This document shows positions 29,965 through 38,855 of a stretch of DNA of 64,000 nt, piece by piece; positions within the stretch are counted from its first letter, which is position 1, and each line of letters begins with the position of its first letter. The stretch covers positions 62,001 through 126,000 of the forward strand of contig NZ_QZFU01000014.1 of NCBI RefSeq assembly GCF_003598715.1. The letters are read 5' to 3'. The DNA comes from Nocardia panacis (GTDB lineage: Bacteria; Actinomycetota; Actinomycetes; Mycobacteriales; Mycobacteriaceae). Both the position numbers and the translations under genes were made by a program. The notes beneath the pieces are model-generated. The model did not search any database. It was not told where the DNA came from and was given only the letters and a program-made list of their open reading frames with translations.

Positions 29965-30927
29965 ATGCCCGTTCTCTCGACCGCCGCTGTACGAACAACC
30001 GCGTTGGGTGCCGCCGGGGCCGCAGCGGCCGGAATCGGTTACGCCGCACTGATCGAACGCAATGCCTTCGTGCTGCGGGAGACCACCATGCCGGTGCTGC
30101 CGCCGGGGTCGTCGAGCCTACGGGTACTGCACCTGAGCGATCTGCACATGATGCCCGGGCAGCAGCTCAAACAGCAGTGGTTGCGCGAGCTGGATCGGCT
30201 CGAACCGGATCTGGTCGTCAACACCGGGGACAATCTGTCCCATCAGCGGTCGGTGCCCGCAGTGGTCCAGGCCCTCGGCGGATTGCTTTCCCGCCCTGGG
30301 CTTTTTGTTTTCGGGAGCAATGACTACTTCGCGCCGGTCCCCAAGAATCCGCTCAAATACTTCAAGCGTGATCACCGCCGCGTCTACGGCGCGCCGCTGC
30401 CGTGGAAGGATCTGCGCGCCGCGTTCGCCGAACGCGGCTGGCTCGACCTGACCCATGTGCGCCGCGAACTCGAGGTGGCGGGCATCCGCATCGCCACCGC
30501 GGGCGTCGACGATCCGCACCTGCGCCGCGACCGGTACGACACCATCGCGGGCCTGCCGAATCCGCTGGCACAGTTGCGGATCGGCCTGACCCATTCGCCC
30601 GAGCCCAGAGTGCTCGACCGCTTCGCCGCCGACGGCTACGACCTGGTTCTCGCCGGGCACACCCACGGCGGTCAACTGGTGCTGCCCGGCTACGGCGCGC
30701 TCGTCACCAACTGCGGTATCGACCGGTCCCGTGTCAAGGGGCCTTCGCGCTGGGGCGCGCATACCCAACTGCATGTCTCCGCGGGTATCGGCACCTCCCC
30801 GTGGGCGCCGTACCGGTTCTGCTGCCGCCCGGAGGCCACGCTGCTCACCCTGGTCGCCGCGCCGCCCAAGCGCCCTGCCGCCGACAGCGGACAGGGTGTG
30901 TCTGCATCGGAGGCGATCGCCCGCTAG
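29965..30927 (+). CDS. Calcineurin-type metallophosphoesterase (Rv3683-like)
   Basis: 320-residue phosphoesterase with an N-terminal membrane anchor (about 8-28). Metal-binding motifs occur in the expected order: HLSDLHMM, VNTGDN, a GSND motif (in place of GNHD), THSPEP and LAGHTHGGQ. It corresponds to Rv3683. The ATG is six bases after a TATGCT box with no ribosome site, so the gene is likely leaderless. Substrate unknown, possibly an extracytoplasmic phospho-lipid or nucleotide. Confidence 0.88.
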   Translation: MPVLSTAAVRTTALGAAGAAAAGIGYAALIERNAFVLRETTMPVLPPGSSSLRVLHLSDLHMMPGQQLKQQWLRELDRLEPDLVVNTGDNLSHQRSVPAVVQALGGLLSRPGLFVFGSNDYFAPVPKNPLKYFKRDHRRVYGAPLPWKDLRAAFAERGWLDLTHVRRELEVAGIRIATAGVDDPHLRRDRYDTIAGLPNPLAQLRIGLTHSPEPRVLDRFAADGYDLVLAGHTHGGQLVLPGYGALVTNCGIDRSRVKGPSRWGAHTQLHVSAGIGTSPWAPYRFCCRPEATLLTLVAAPPKRPAADSGQGVSASEAIAR

Positions 30928-30967
30928 GGTGCCTGCCGAACCGTGTGTCAGGCAGGGGTTTACAACA

Positions 30968-33046
30968 GTGAGTAGTGGTTTCGACGAGCCGACCGTTCTC
31001 GGACAGACCGGTGCGCCGTCCCCAAATCCGCGGCAACCTACCGCGGCCGTACCGACCGGATCCGACGATCCGGCCTCCGGCGCTGAGTCGGCAATTGAAC
31101 AGCAATCCGAATCCGGTGTCGGACAGGATGATTCCGGCACCGAATCGGTCACCGTCCGGGTCGACGCGCCGCGCCGCTCGCCGGTGCCGCCGCGGCGGCC
31201 CGGAGCCGAACTGACCGGCGGGAGCGATCCCTTCTCGCTGCCGAAATCGGGGGCGGGGGCGGCGGCGTTGTCCAGGGCAGCGGCCAAACAGTGGTCGCCC
31301 TTCGGGCGGCCGCCGGGGCGGTTTCGGCCGCATCTCGACGCTTCCGAGGGGTCCGAAACCCCGGAAGTCCCCGAGGTTGTCGAAACTGACTCGGAGACAA
31401 CATCATCCGATCGGGAAATGGCCTTCTCGATCGAAAGCGCGCCCGTGCCGACGAAATCCGCGCCCGCATCGGATTCGCCCGATCGGGTCTTCGATCTCGG
31501 GGCAGGCGATTCCACGCCCACCGTGGGAGTTGAGCGGAGTCGGCCGTCTTCCACTGCCGGACAAGGCAATTCGAAGTCGAAGCAGACCTCCGCGATCGGA
31601 TCGCCGGAGGCCGTCGCGCAGGAGACTCCCGCCCCGAACGATCAGCTCACCCGTCCGATCGGAATGCGCTCCCCCGCCGGAGAATCCGGGCGGGCCACGG
31701 GTAAGACGCCGTGGCAGTCGCTGCCTTCGTCGCAGCAGGGCGAAACGACGCGGCAGGGTTCGGAGTCTCGGCATGCGCTCGAGGGGCGGCACAGCGGCGA
31801 TCAGAAGTCGATTCTCACGGGGCATCAGATGCCCGTCGCGGCCGAAGATCGCCTCGGGGCGGAAGGAGCTGTGCGGGCCGTCGAGGTGCCTGCGGCGCCG
31901 ACAGGGATTCAGACGCCGCCCCAGCAGCCTTTTGTCGGGCAGCATGCCGCCGGTCCGGCGGCACAGCAGCCTGCGATGACTCAACAGCCTGTCGAGCCTT
32001 CGGACCGACCGGCGCAGGCTCCGACGGCGCAGCTCGGATCCTCGGCACTCGGCCCCCTCCCGCCTCAGGCGATCGGACCGGGGCTCACCGCGCAGGCGCC
32101 GGTGGGACAGCAGGTGTCCCCGCAGCCGCCACCGAATCCCGTCGCACCGCAGCAGATTCCCGCTGCCGCATCGCCCTGGCAGGCGAGTCCAGGTGCCGTA
32201 CAGGGCAATTGGGGACAACCAACACCGGGGGCTTCGTGGCAGCCCGGCGGGCGCGCGCCCGGCGGAGCCCAGTTCGGCGGACAGCAGTTGACGCCGCAGG
32301 GCAAGAAGATCCTCGGGATCGGGATCGGGATCCTGCTGGTCATCGCCATCGTCCTGGGGATCGCGTTGGCCGCGAATTCCGGATCGGGTCGCGCGCCTGC
32401 CGAGCCGTCGAATGGCGCGCTCCCCTCCCTGGTCAGCGCGTTGACCACCAGTCCGGGCGCGCCACCGCGCAGCGCCAACCCCAAACCCGCACCCGCCCCC
32501 ACCACCGGGACCGGGCCGGTGGTGGCCGGATTCCAGGTGGTCGACGCCCCCGACGTGGGGGCGACCTACGACGTGCCGACCAACTGGACCGTCGGTGATC
32601 GTGGCAATCTGGGTGGCCCGCCGAACGGCATCGTCGGCAAGGGTTACGCGACCGAGGGCAAGGATTACTGCCCCGGTTCGACCCGCACCATCGCCCTGCT
32701 CACCGGGTCCGATGACAAGGACAGCATCCGGGTGGCCACCGATTTGGGCAATCGGACCGCCAAAGCCGCCTATGCCGACGCCAGCGGCGGCAAGGCGGGT
32801 ACACCGCAGCCGCTGGCCTCGCTGGACGGTTTGCAGCACGGCACCTTCGTCGAGACGCAGGGCACGCTCAGTCAGGCCAAACCGGGCTGCGCCACCAACT
32901 ACTCGATCTACACCTTCGCCATGCCCAGCGATGAGGACGACGGCAATTTCGTCATGGTGATCGCCGCCGACACCGGCGTCCCCAACGCCCTCGACGCCGA
33001 TACCGCCAAGCGCATCTTCTCCACCATCCGCCCCCACAAAACCTAG
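30968..33046 (+). CDS. Pro/Gln-rich single-pass membrane protein with extracellular C-terminal domain
   Basis: About 692 residues. The first 430 are low-complexity, rich in Pro, Gln, Ser and Glu, without known domains. One transmembrane helix follows (ILGIGIGILLVIAIVLGIAL, preceded by QGKK, giving an inside-to-outside topology), then a Pro/Ala linker and a compact extracellular domain of about 170 residues with two Cys (KDYCPGS, KPGCATN) that could form a disulfide. The layout resembles actinobacterial septal or serine/threonine-kinase-linked surface proteins, but no kinase domain is present. The GTG start has AGGGG eight bases upstream. Function unknown. Confidence 0.72.
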   Translation: MSSGFDEPTVLGQTGAPSPNPRQPTAAVPTGSDDPASGAESAIEQQSESGVGQDDSGTESVTVRVDAPRRSPVPPRRPGAELTGGSDPFSLPKSGAGAAALSRAAAKQWSPFGRPPGRFRPHLDASEGSETPEVPEVVETDSETTSSDREMAFSIESAPVPTKSAPASDSPDRVFDLGAGDSTPTVGVERSRPSSTAGQGNSKSKQTSAIGSPEAVAQETPAPNDQLTRPIGMRSPAGESGRATGKTPWQSLPSSQQGETTRQGSESRHALEGRHSGDQKSILTGHQMPVAAEDRLGAEGAVRAVEVPAAPTGIQTPPQQPFVGQHAAGPAAQQPAMTQQPVEPSDRPAQAPTAQLGSSALGPLPPQAIGPGLTAQAPVGQQVSPQPPPNPVAPQQIPAAASPWQASPGAVQGNWGQPTPGASWQPGGRAPGGAQFGGQQLTPQGKKILGIGIGILLVIAIVLGIALAANSGSGRAPAEPSNGALPSLVSALTTSPGAPPRSANPKPAPAPTTGTGPVVAGFQVVDAPDVGATYDVPTNWTVGDRGNLGGPPNGIVGKGYATEGKDYCPGSTRTIALLTGSDDKDSIRVATDLGNRTAKAAYADASGGKAGTPQPLASLDGLQHGTFVETQGTLSQAKPGCATNYSIYTFAMPSDEDDGNFVMVIAADTGVPNALDADTAKRIFSTIRPHKT

Positions 33047-33107
33047 CCCAACCAGCCGGTTTAACGTCTGCCCCCACCCTGTTGTAAGCTTCTACAGGTT
33101 CGCTTCA

Positions 33108-33182
<75 letters not shown>

Positions 33183-33201
33183 TCGTGTGGTCGAGACACG
33201 A

Positions 33202-33237
33202 AACGGCTCCAGCCTGGTCTTCCAGGCCGGGGCCGTT
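33202..33237 (+). terminator. Terminator after tRNA-Pro
   Basis: Sixteen-base stem with two mismatches (33202-33217 with 33222-33237), loop TCTT, followed by CTTTGTTG. Confidence 0.75.
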
Positions 33238-33267
33238 CTTTGTTGTCCGACACCGGCCCGAGCCGCC

Positions 33268-33429
33268 CTACGCCGACCCCGAACGCCGCCTGCGCTCGGC
33301 CTCGATCCGTTCTCGAATTCCCTTGACCGACTTGTTCTTCGGGATACGGGGCGGCGAGAACACAGCGATCAGAAGGACGGTGGCCGGTATCGCGATGGCG
33401 ACATAGAGTCCGAGATGCCAGCCGGTCAT
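33268..33429 (-). CDS. Small membrane protein, 53 residues
   Basis: Begins MTGWHLGLYVAIAIPATVL with one clear transmembrane helix and ends in a very basic tail (RERIEAERRRR). Its ATG overlaps the stop of the preceding winged-helix gene (ATGA), so the two are coupled. Function unknown. Confidence 0.65.
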   Translation of the reverse strand: MTGWHLGLYVAIAIPATVLLIAVFSPPRIPKNKSVKGIRERIEAERRRRSGSA

Positions 33430-33671
33430 GCGGTGAACCGCCTCCCTTTCATAGCCCATTCCCCACGGCCGCGCACGGTGATCTGCCACCGCCCGCGCCC
33501 GCGTAGATCGACCACCAACCCCCGCGCCGCCAGCCGTGCGACCGCAGCCCGCGCCGACCACCCGGTCAGCCCAGCCTGCCGCTGCAACTGAGCCACCGAT
33601 AAGAGTCCACCGGGAGCCAGAACTCCCAGGACTGCGAAATCGGCGACTCGGCCAATCTGCCTCAATTTCAC
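33426..33671 (-). CDS. Small winged-helix DNA-binding-like protein
   Basis: About 81 residues from a GTG at 33671, starting VKLRQIGRVADFAVLGVL. The pattern LSVAQLQRQAGLTGWSARAAVARL followed, split by a turn, with LVDLRGRGRWQIT reads as a helix-turn-helix plus wing, as in MarR- or ArsR-like domains. It is coupled to the 53-residue membrane protein downstream. A regulator plus tiny membrane protein pair is plausible, but no target is evident. Confidence 0.6.
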   Translation of the reverse strand: MKLRQIGRVADFAVLGVLAPGGLLSVAQLQRQAGLTGWSARAAVARLAARGLVVDLRGRGRWQITVRGRGEWAMKGRRFTA

Positions 33672-33904
33672 GCCACCCCATTTCCTGCGTCGTGGATGAA
33701 ATGCACCCGCCGCCGAGAGGGCTTGCGCCACCGACTCAACGGCGTCACGAGAGATGGCGTGCCCATTGGATCCAAGGACACCCACTCGGCGGCGGGCCTC
33801 TTACAGGATCGCGTGACCATTGGCTTCATTGGAGGGACGCGACCGCTACGGAACCCCTACGCTGCGCATACGCGAACCTATGAAACACGGGATGGCAGAT
33901 CGTG

Positions 33905-35083
33905 ATGATCGTGATCAGGTGGACAGGTGTCGAGGTACGTGCATTGCGCACGCAAGCGTTGCGGCGGACTCAGTCGGAGTTCGCCGACCTGATCGGCTAC
34001 TCCGAGGCGGTCGTACGCAAATGGGAGGGCCGAGGTGAGACCATCACTCTCGCAGGACAATTCGCGGCGGCCATGGACACACTGCTGCGTCGCCTCGATG
34101 ACGAACAAAGTGAACGATTCCGCCGCGCCCTACCTGCCGACTCGACTGTGTCAGCTCCGGTGACAGATCGGTCCGCCGCCGTCGTAGCGTCCCGATTGCC
34201 GGAACTGCGTCGAGTTCTCGATGCATATGACCTGGTCGATGACGGCCCCGTCCGTGCGATCGAACAGTTGCGCGACGCGGTGACCGCAGTCGTATCCGAC
34301 CGCCTCAATTCGAACTACACCCGGCTTGCCTATGCGCTGCCGGACCTACTCTCGGAACTGCTACGCGCCAGATCAATTTGCTCTGGAAGCCAGCTCGCGG
34401 ATATCGATCGTCTTCTCGTGCAGGGATATCGAGCAGCAGACGCGATCGCTGTCAAGTACGGCCACTACGACCTGTCGGCCCGCATCATTGGAATGATGCA
34501 TGACTCCGCGATGAGCGCGTCGGATGAATTGGTCCTTGCCGCAACGGCATACGTGCGTACCGAGACTTTCTTTGTCAGCGGGGAGCTTACTGCGGGGCGC
34601 AAACTACTCGAACGCGCCGCCGAAGCGGTCGATCCGGCGAGTTCAACTCCGGCCGCGGCAACGTACGGGTCTCTGCACATGCGCGCAGGCGTTGCCGCCG
34701 CACGGGGATACTTCGCCGCAGACGCCCGCGCACATCTCAACGAGGCTGCACGAGTCGCCCGGTTGGTACCCGAGGGCGTCTATTTCGGTACGGCTTTCGG
34801 GCCATCGTCGGTCCGAATTCATCAGGTCTCGTTGGGAGTCGAGTTGGGCGATCCGGGGTCGGCGCTCGCGGCAGCACAGGACTGGGTGCCAACAGGTTCG
34901 ATACCTGCCGAACGACGCTCCCACTACTTCATCGACATGGCGCGCGCCCACCTGCAAGCCAACCACCGAGACGATGCGCACGCTGCTCTGAAGTCGGCAC
35001 AACTCGTCGCACCTGAGCACACGAACAGCCACCCTCAGGTCAAGGAAATGCTTGCCCGCTTGGCCGCTGATCAACCAGTGTGA
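33905..35083 (+). CDS. XRE-family regulator with helical-repeat C-terminal domain
   Basis: 392 residues. The N-terminal helix-turn-helix (about 5-50: IRWTGVEVRALRTQ ... GYSEAVVRKWEGRG) is the form common in streptomycete and nocardial XRE regulators, and the rest is all-helical, Ala/Leu-rich, resembling degenerate TPR repeats. Two start codons adjoin (GTG 33902, ATG 33905). The last 44 bases overlap the convergent HAD gene. Such regulators often sit beside small-molecule or antibiotic genes; the ligand here is unknown. Confidence 0.82.
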   Translation: MIVIRWTGVEVRALRTQALRRTQSEFADLIGYSEAVVRKWEGRGETITLAGQFAAAMDTLLRRLDDEQSERFRRALPADSTVSAPVTDRSAAVVASRLPELRRVLDAYDLVDDGPVRAIEQLRDAVTAVVSDRLNSNYTRLAYALPDLLSELLRARSICSGSQLADIDRLLVQGYRAADAIAVKYGHYDLSARIIGMMHDSAMSASDELVLAATAYVRTETFFVSGELTAGRKLLERAAEAVDPASSTPAAATYGSLHMRAGVAAARGYFAADARAHLNEAARVARLVPEGVYFGTAFGPSSVRIHQVSLGVELGDPGSALAAAQDWVPTGSIPAERRSHYFIDMARAHLQANHRDDAHAALKSAQLVAPEHTNSHPQVKEMLARLAADQPV

Positions 35084-35705
35084 CCAAGTCAGCCAGTGAA
35101 TCGACTACCCAGTCCGCATACCTTTGCTTCCGAACTTCATCAGCCCACAGATATCCCCAGGGACCTCGGCGAATGAGTGCGCATTTCAGTCCAGCGGCCC
35201 TGGCGGGGATCACGTCGTTGTCACGGTGATCGCCGACATACAGAATCTCGTCCCGCGTTCCCTGGGCGAACTGCGCGACTCGATCGAAGAAAGCACGATC
35301 AGGCTTGGCCACTCCCCACTCGCCCGACGTGGCGATGCTGTCACACGGGATGTCGAGTACCCGAAGCAGTTCCGCAGCCCGCGCCGTCTGATTACCGGCG
35401 ATGCCGACCCAAATACCGCATTCGCGCAACGCGGAAAGGGCGGGGCGAACGTCCGGATAGAGGTCAGAGTCCTGGATGCTCTCGCCGCATCCGGCGGCTT
35501 CTCGAAGCTGTCGCTCATGACCTAGATCGAACCCGGGCTGGAAGTACTCGAACGTCTCCGCATTGTTGCGCCCCTCCGCTGTCACCACACCCAGGACGGC
35601 GGAGAAGGTGTGCCTTGGAACCCCGATCCAATCCGCCCAGGCCCCAAACTCGCGTGAGTCGTCCAACAACGTCTCGCCGACATCAAACACCACAGATCGG
35701 ATCAA
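35040..35705 (-). CDS. HAD family hydrolase
   Basis: 221-residue HAD-superfamily protein: motif I FDVGETLLDD, motif II around GIAGNQT, motif III Lys in VAKPDRAFF, motif IV YVGDHRDNDV. In motif I the second Asp of DxD is replaced by Gly (DVGET), a change seen in HAD proteins with altered chemistry, so ordinary phosphatase activity is doubtful. A TTG start at 35705 has AAGGA four bases upstream. It overlaps the end of the XRE gene tail to tail. Confidence 0.82.
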   Translation of the reverse strand: MIRSVVFDVGETLLDDSREFGAWADWIGVPRHTFSAVLGVVTAEGRNNAETFEYFQPGFDLGHERQLREAAGCGESIQDSDLYPDVRPALSALRECGIWVGIAGNQTARAAELLRVLDIPCDSIATSGEWGVAKPDRAFFDRVAQFAQGTRDEILYVGDHRDNDVIPARAAGLKCALIRRGPWGYLWADEVRKQRYADWVVDSLADLVTLVDQRPSGQAFP

Positions 35706-36447
35706 GAGTCCTTCACCTCAGCACTCGCCTTGCCCGCACCGGCTTCCCCCGACTGAAGTCTAGGGATACGGCGGCCCCGTAGCGGATCTCGTCCGCTCTC
35801 GAACGTCCAGCCGCTGTGATCGAAAGCCCGACTGCCGTTGGCGGCGAACACGTGGGACGAGTTGAATGCGGTTGAGGTGATGGCGCGGGGGTTTGTTCCG
35901 CGCCACCACCTCTAGTTCATCGCATCGCGCTGCTGGTACTCAGCCGTCGTGCTGAACCCTCGGATTTCACGCGAGGCCGGACACACCAGGCTGATGCGGT
36001 CGTAGTGATGCAACGCCCGAACCGTCGGTCTGCCTCGGTCGCGAGTTCACCGACCTTCCACACCTGCCCATTTCCCGACTCGTCCATCCGCTACCATCCC
36101 ACTTCCGCCGACGCACCTTGCGTCGGCACCGCCGACGCTGCGTCAGGAGCACGCCGAGAACTCCTGCCCGAATTCGTGACAAGCGTGCTTGCGGGAACAT
36201 CCCGTATTGCCACCCCGCACGCTGACCGAACCGGCCAACTTGTAACTGGTGCAGTGGGCGATTCGAATGAGGATGCGGAGTATCGCAATGGCCCGAAAGG
36301 GCGTTGGATTCCGCTTGGGCCTTCAGCCGAGCCGGCGGCGCGCGACCTGAGACTACGTGCCCGCCAACCTATCTCGGCTGAATTGGCAATCTATGATCAC
36401 AAGCAGTGCGCGAACACCCGGTGCCGCACAATCCGCGACGGAGGGGA
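35706..36447. other. Weakly coding interval upstream of HEPN-like gene
   Basis: 742 bases with no confident gene. A plus-strand frame of about 148 codons (36005-36451) ends in an ATGA overlap with the next gene, and its last 90 residues include a CxxxxC pair (QCANTRC), but codon use is weakly biased and no domain is recognisable. It could be a degenerate partner gene. The rest (35763-36004) shows nothing I can name. Confidence 0.35.
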
Positions 36448-37014
36448 ATGATGGCTGTTACAACACGCGAGAAGTCGCGCGGAGACGGTCTCGGCAACCA
36501 ACGATGGCGACGCTACGCGGACGCGTTCGATCGGGTCGAGCGGTGCGCGAGCCAGGGCCATCACCTCGAAGCGATCGCGATTCTCGATTCGCTCATTGGG
36601 GATCGACTCGCGAGTCGTTTGGGCCACCTGCAAGGGATCGCTTCCGTCGAGGTCGCGGCGATCGGACCATTGTGTAAGCAGCTAGTCGGGAAAAGCGGCG
36701 ATTCGGGGATTGAGCCTGATGCCGAGTTTCGCGCTGTGGTGGTCGAGATCAAGGATTGGGTCCGGCCGAGGAACGACGCGATGCACGGCATCGCTCGCGT
36801 CTTCAGGCCTGCGGACGCGACCACCGCGTTCGACGCAGCGATCGAGTCACACCGTCAGACGGTGGCGCACGGAATGGTGCTGCTACAGCGGTTCGATCGG
36901 CTCGACACTGCCGCCCGCCGGTTGGCGGGCAAGATTCCAGGGACGTGGCCGGCTGCGTTCTTCCCCGACGAGCGGCCCGCAAGGCCGCGCCCCGACGAGT
37001 CCGAAGTCAACTAG
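36448..37014 (+). CDS. Candidate HEPN-domain protein
   Basis: 188-residue, mostly helical protein with the sequence RPRNDAMHGI (about residue 108), which fits the RNxxxH (Rx4-6H) catalytic motif of HEPN ribonucleases found in toxin and abortive-infection systems. The N-terminal half is a helical bundle (YADAFDRVERCASQGHHLEA, a repeat-like region) as often precedes this motif. The start ATG has a GGAGGGG site. Family membership is inferred from one motif plus overall helicity; AbiV- or Swt1-like HEPN proteins are possible relatives. Confidence 0.55.
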   Translation: MMAVTTREKSRGDGLGNQRWRRYADAFDRVERCASQGHHLEAIAILDSLIGDRLASRLGHLQGIASVEVAAIGPLCKQLVGKSGDSGIEPDAEFRAVVVEIKDWVRPRNDAMHGIARVFRPADATTAFDAAIESHRQTVAHGMVLLQRFDRLDTAARRLAGKIPGTWPAAFFPDERPARPRPDESEVN

Positions 37015-37205
37015 CCGAACGTTCTTCTCGCCGCGCCGGCGAGCTTGCCAGGCCGAAAGGCGAGATCTTCCAAATCGGCTTCGGCGACGGGATTTCCGCG
37101 CCTTCCGCATCGCCCATCGAGGGCTACGCCTGCGGAGCGGCTCCTGCGGACACTATGCGCGGCAGGAGCCGATCGGCGGGAGAAGCGTTGGGCGCGAAGG
37201 CCATT

Positions 37206-38366
37206 TCAGTGGGCGGCTACTTTCTCGGGTTCGGTTCGGGTCGCGGCGCTGAGGACGGTGAGGAGGACGCCGCAGGCGGTGAGGGCTGCCGCTATGAGGT
37301 AGATGGGGCGGGGGCCGGTGGCGGAGTCGGCGACGAGGCCGCCCGCGAGGCCGGCGCAGGCGGCGGCGACCTGGTAGGCGGAGGCGTTGACGGCCATGGA
37401 CAGGGTTGGGGCCTCGGTGGCGGATCGCAGGACTCCGGCCTGCATGCCGGGGATGATGGCGAAACCGAGTATGCCGATGAGGATTACGGCCGCTGCGGCG
37501 GGGAGCGGGGTGCGGGCGAGCAGCCAGGCGGCGGCGAGGGTGAGGGCGAGCAGGGCGAGTAGGGCGGGTTGCCAGAGGCGGGGGTTCCTGTCGTAGAGGG
37601 TGCCGCCGAGGAGGTTGCCGAGGGTCGCGCCGATTCCGTAGCCGAGCATCAGGATGGGCAGGCGGTTCTGTGGGTGTCCTGCCAGGTCGGTGAGCAGGGG
37701 GGCGAGGTAGGTGAACACCATGAGGACACCGACATTGCCGATCGCGGTGAGAGCCAGGGCGAGCAGCACCGGGCGGCGCAGCAGCACACGGAGTTCGGCG
37801 ATGGCCGAGCCGCGCTGCTCGTCGGGCGGGGTGGCGACCAGCATGGCGATCAGTGCGGTGCCGAGTAGACAGCCGAGGCCGACGGCCGCGAAGGTGGCGC
37901 GCCAACCCCATTGATGACCGATCGCGGTGCCGAGCGGCGCGCCCAGGATCATGGCCAGATTCATGCCGAACGCCAGCCGGGCCACCGTCGTGGCGGTACG
38001 GTCCGGTGGCGCCGAGCGGACCGCCACCACCACCGCCTGCGCGAAGAAGGTCGATGTCACCAGTGCGGTGACGACTCGTGCCGCGAGGAGCCAGCCGTAT
38101 CCGGGGGCGCAGGCCGAGACCAGGTTTCCGATGCCGGCGAAGGCTAGTAGGGCCAGCATCAACCGTTTCCGGTTCAACGCCGCGGTGATCGCGGTGAGGA
38201 CCGGCCCGCCGATGATCATTCCGATGGCGTAGGCGGTGACGAGCAGACCTGCGGCGCCGACCGGAATATCGAGGTCGCCCGCGACGTCGGGAAGGATCCC
38301 CGCGACCACGAACTCGCCGGTCGTGACGCTGAAAACGCAGAACATCAAGACTGCCAAGACGAACAT
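37206..38366 (-). CDS. MFS efflux transporter (DHA1 family)
   Basis: 386 residues with twelve hydrophobic segments. GEFVVAGILPDVAGDLDI after the first helix and the AYAIGMIIGGP motif in helix 2 are typical of AraJ/drug:H+ antiporter-1 proteins, which export sugars or drugs. The divergent gene encodes a MerR regulator and the promoter between them has the long spacer MerR proteins need, so efflux is probably induced by a ligand. The ATG lies six bases after the TAGCGT -10 box, so the transcript is leaderless. Confidence 0.9.
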   Translation of the reverse strand: MFVLAVLMFCVFSVTTGEFVVAGILPDVAGDLDIPVGAAGLLVTAYAIGMIIGGPVLTAITAALNRKRLMLALLAFAGIGNLVSACAPGYGWLLAARVVTALVTSTFFAQAVVVAVRSAPPDRTATTVARLAFGMNLAMILGAPLGTAIGHQWGWRATFAAVGLGCLLGTALIAMLVATPPDEQRGSAIAELRVLLRRPVLLALALTAIGNVGVLMVFTYLAPLLTDLAGHPQNRLPILMLGYGIGATLGNLLGGTLYDRNPRLWQPALLALLALTLAAAWLLARTPLPAAAAVILIGILGFAIIPGMQAGVLRSATEAPTLSMAVNASAYQVAAACAGLAGGLVADSATGPRPIYLIAAALTACGVLLTVLSAATRTEPEKVAAH

Positions 38367-38372
38367 GCCGGT

Positions 38373-38404
38373 ACGCTAAAGTCTGACGTCAACGTGAGGG
38401 TCAA
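38373..38404 (-). promoter_or_regulatory. MerR-type promoter with 20-bp spacer
   Basis: On the minus strand, -35 TTGACC (38399-38404) and -10 TAGCGT (38373-38378) are separated by 20 bases instead of 17. The spacer contains an imperfect inverted repeat (GTCTGACG against CGTGAGGG). This is the classic architecture untwisted by MerR-family activators. Confidence 0.75.
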
Positions 38405-38436
38405 GTCTGTGAATCCACGACGGTATGGAGCCGGCG

Positions 38437-38775
38437 ATGCAGATCGGTGAACTGTCCAACCGGACCGGTGTCAGCGTGCGCGCACTGCGCTACTACGAGG
38501 AAAAGGGTGCCCTGAGTCCGCACCGCACCCCGAGCGGGTACCGAGTCTTCGACGAAACCGCCGTCGAATCGGTCACCCACATTCAAACCCTGCTCGCGGC
38601 GGGCCTCGGCATGGACCTCATCGCCGACATCCTCGCCTGTGCCGCGGGCGATGCCCCGCTGCTCGCGGGCTGCCGCGCCCGCCTCATGCACGAGCGCCTG
38701 CGCATGACCGCCGATATCGACCGAATCAGCTCCGCCCGCACCATGCTCGACCAACTCCTGGATTCGACCACCTGA
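38437..38775 (+). CDS. MerR family transcriptional regulator
   Basis: 112 residues: N-terminal MerR winged helix (MQIGELSNRTGVSVRALRYY, then EEKGALSPHRTPSGYR) and a dimerisation coiled coil, with a short effector region containing Cys in ILACAAGDAPLLAGCRARL. Two ATGs are in frame (38425, 38437); the second gives the family-typical start. It probably regulates the divergent MFS gene through the 20-base-spacer promoter. Confidence 0.9.
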   Translation: MQIGELSNRTGVSVRALRYYEEKGALSPHRTPSGYRVFDETAVESVTHIQTLLAAGLGMDLIADILACAAGDAPLLAGCRARLMHERLRMTADIDRISSARTMLDQLLDSTT

Positions 38776-38776
38776 C

Positions 38777-38843
38777 TGTCGCTATGTCGCTAAATTTTGG
38801 ACAAATAATTACATTCTGTCCTAAACTTAGCGACATAGCGACA
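38777..38843. promoter_or_regulatory. Large nested palindrome in the fic promoter
   Basis: Outer arms: 17 bases, perfect (38777-38793 with 38827-38843), each arm made of two copies of TGTCGCTA. Inner arms: TTTTGGACA and TGTCCTAAA around an AT-rich centre. A TTGGAC/TAAACT pair inside could be the promoter. The symmetry suggests an operator bound by a dimer or tetramer, plausibly the Fic protein itself through its C-terminal winged helix. Confidence 0.75.
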
Positions 38844-38855
38844 CGGGAGGCTACT

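Noticed and set aside
36005..36451. 148-codon gene upstream of the HEPN candidate
   Set aside because: Weak codon bias and no recognisable domain; the ATGA overlap with the next gene is suggestive but not enough for a CDS call.
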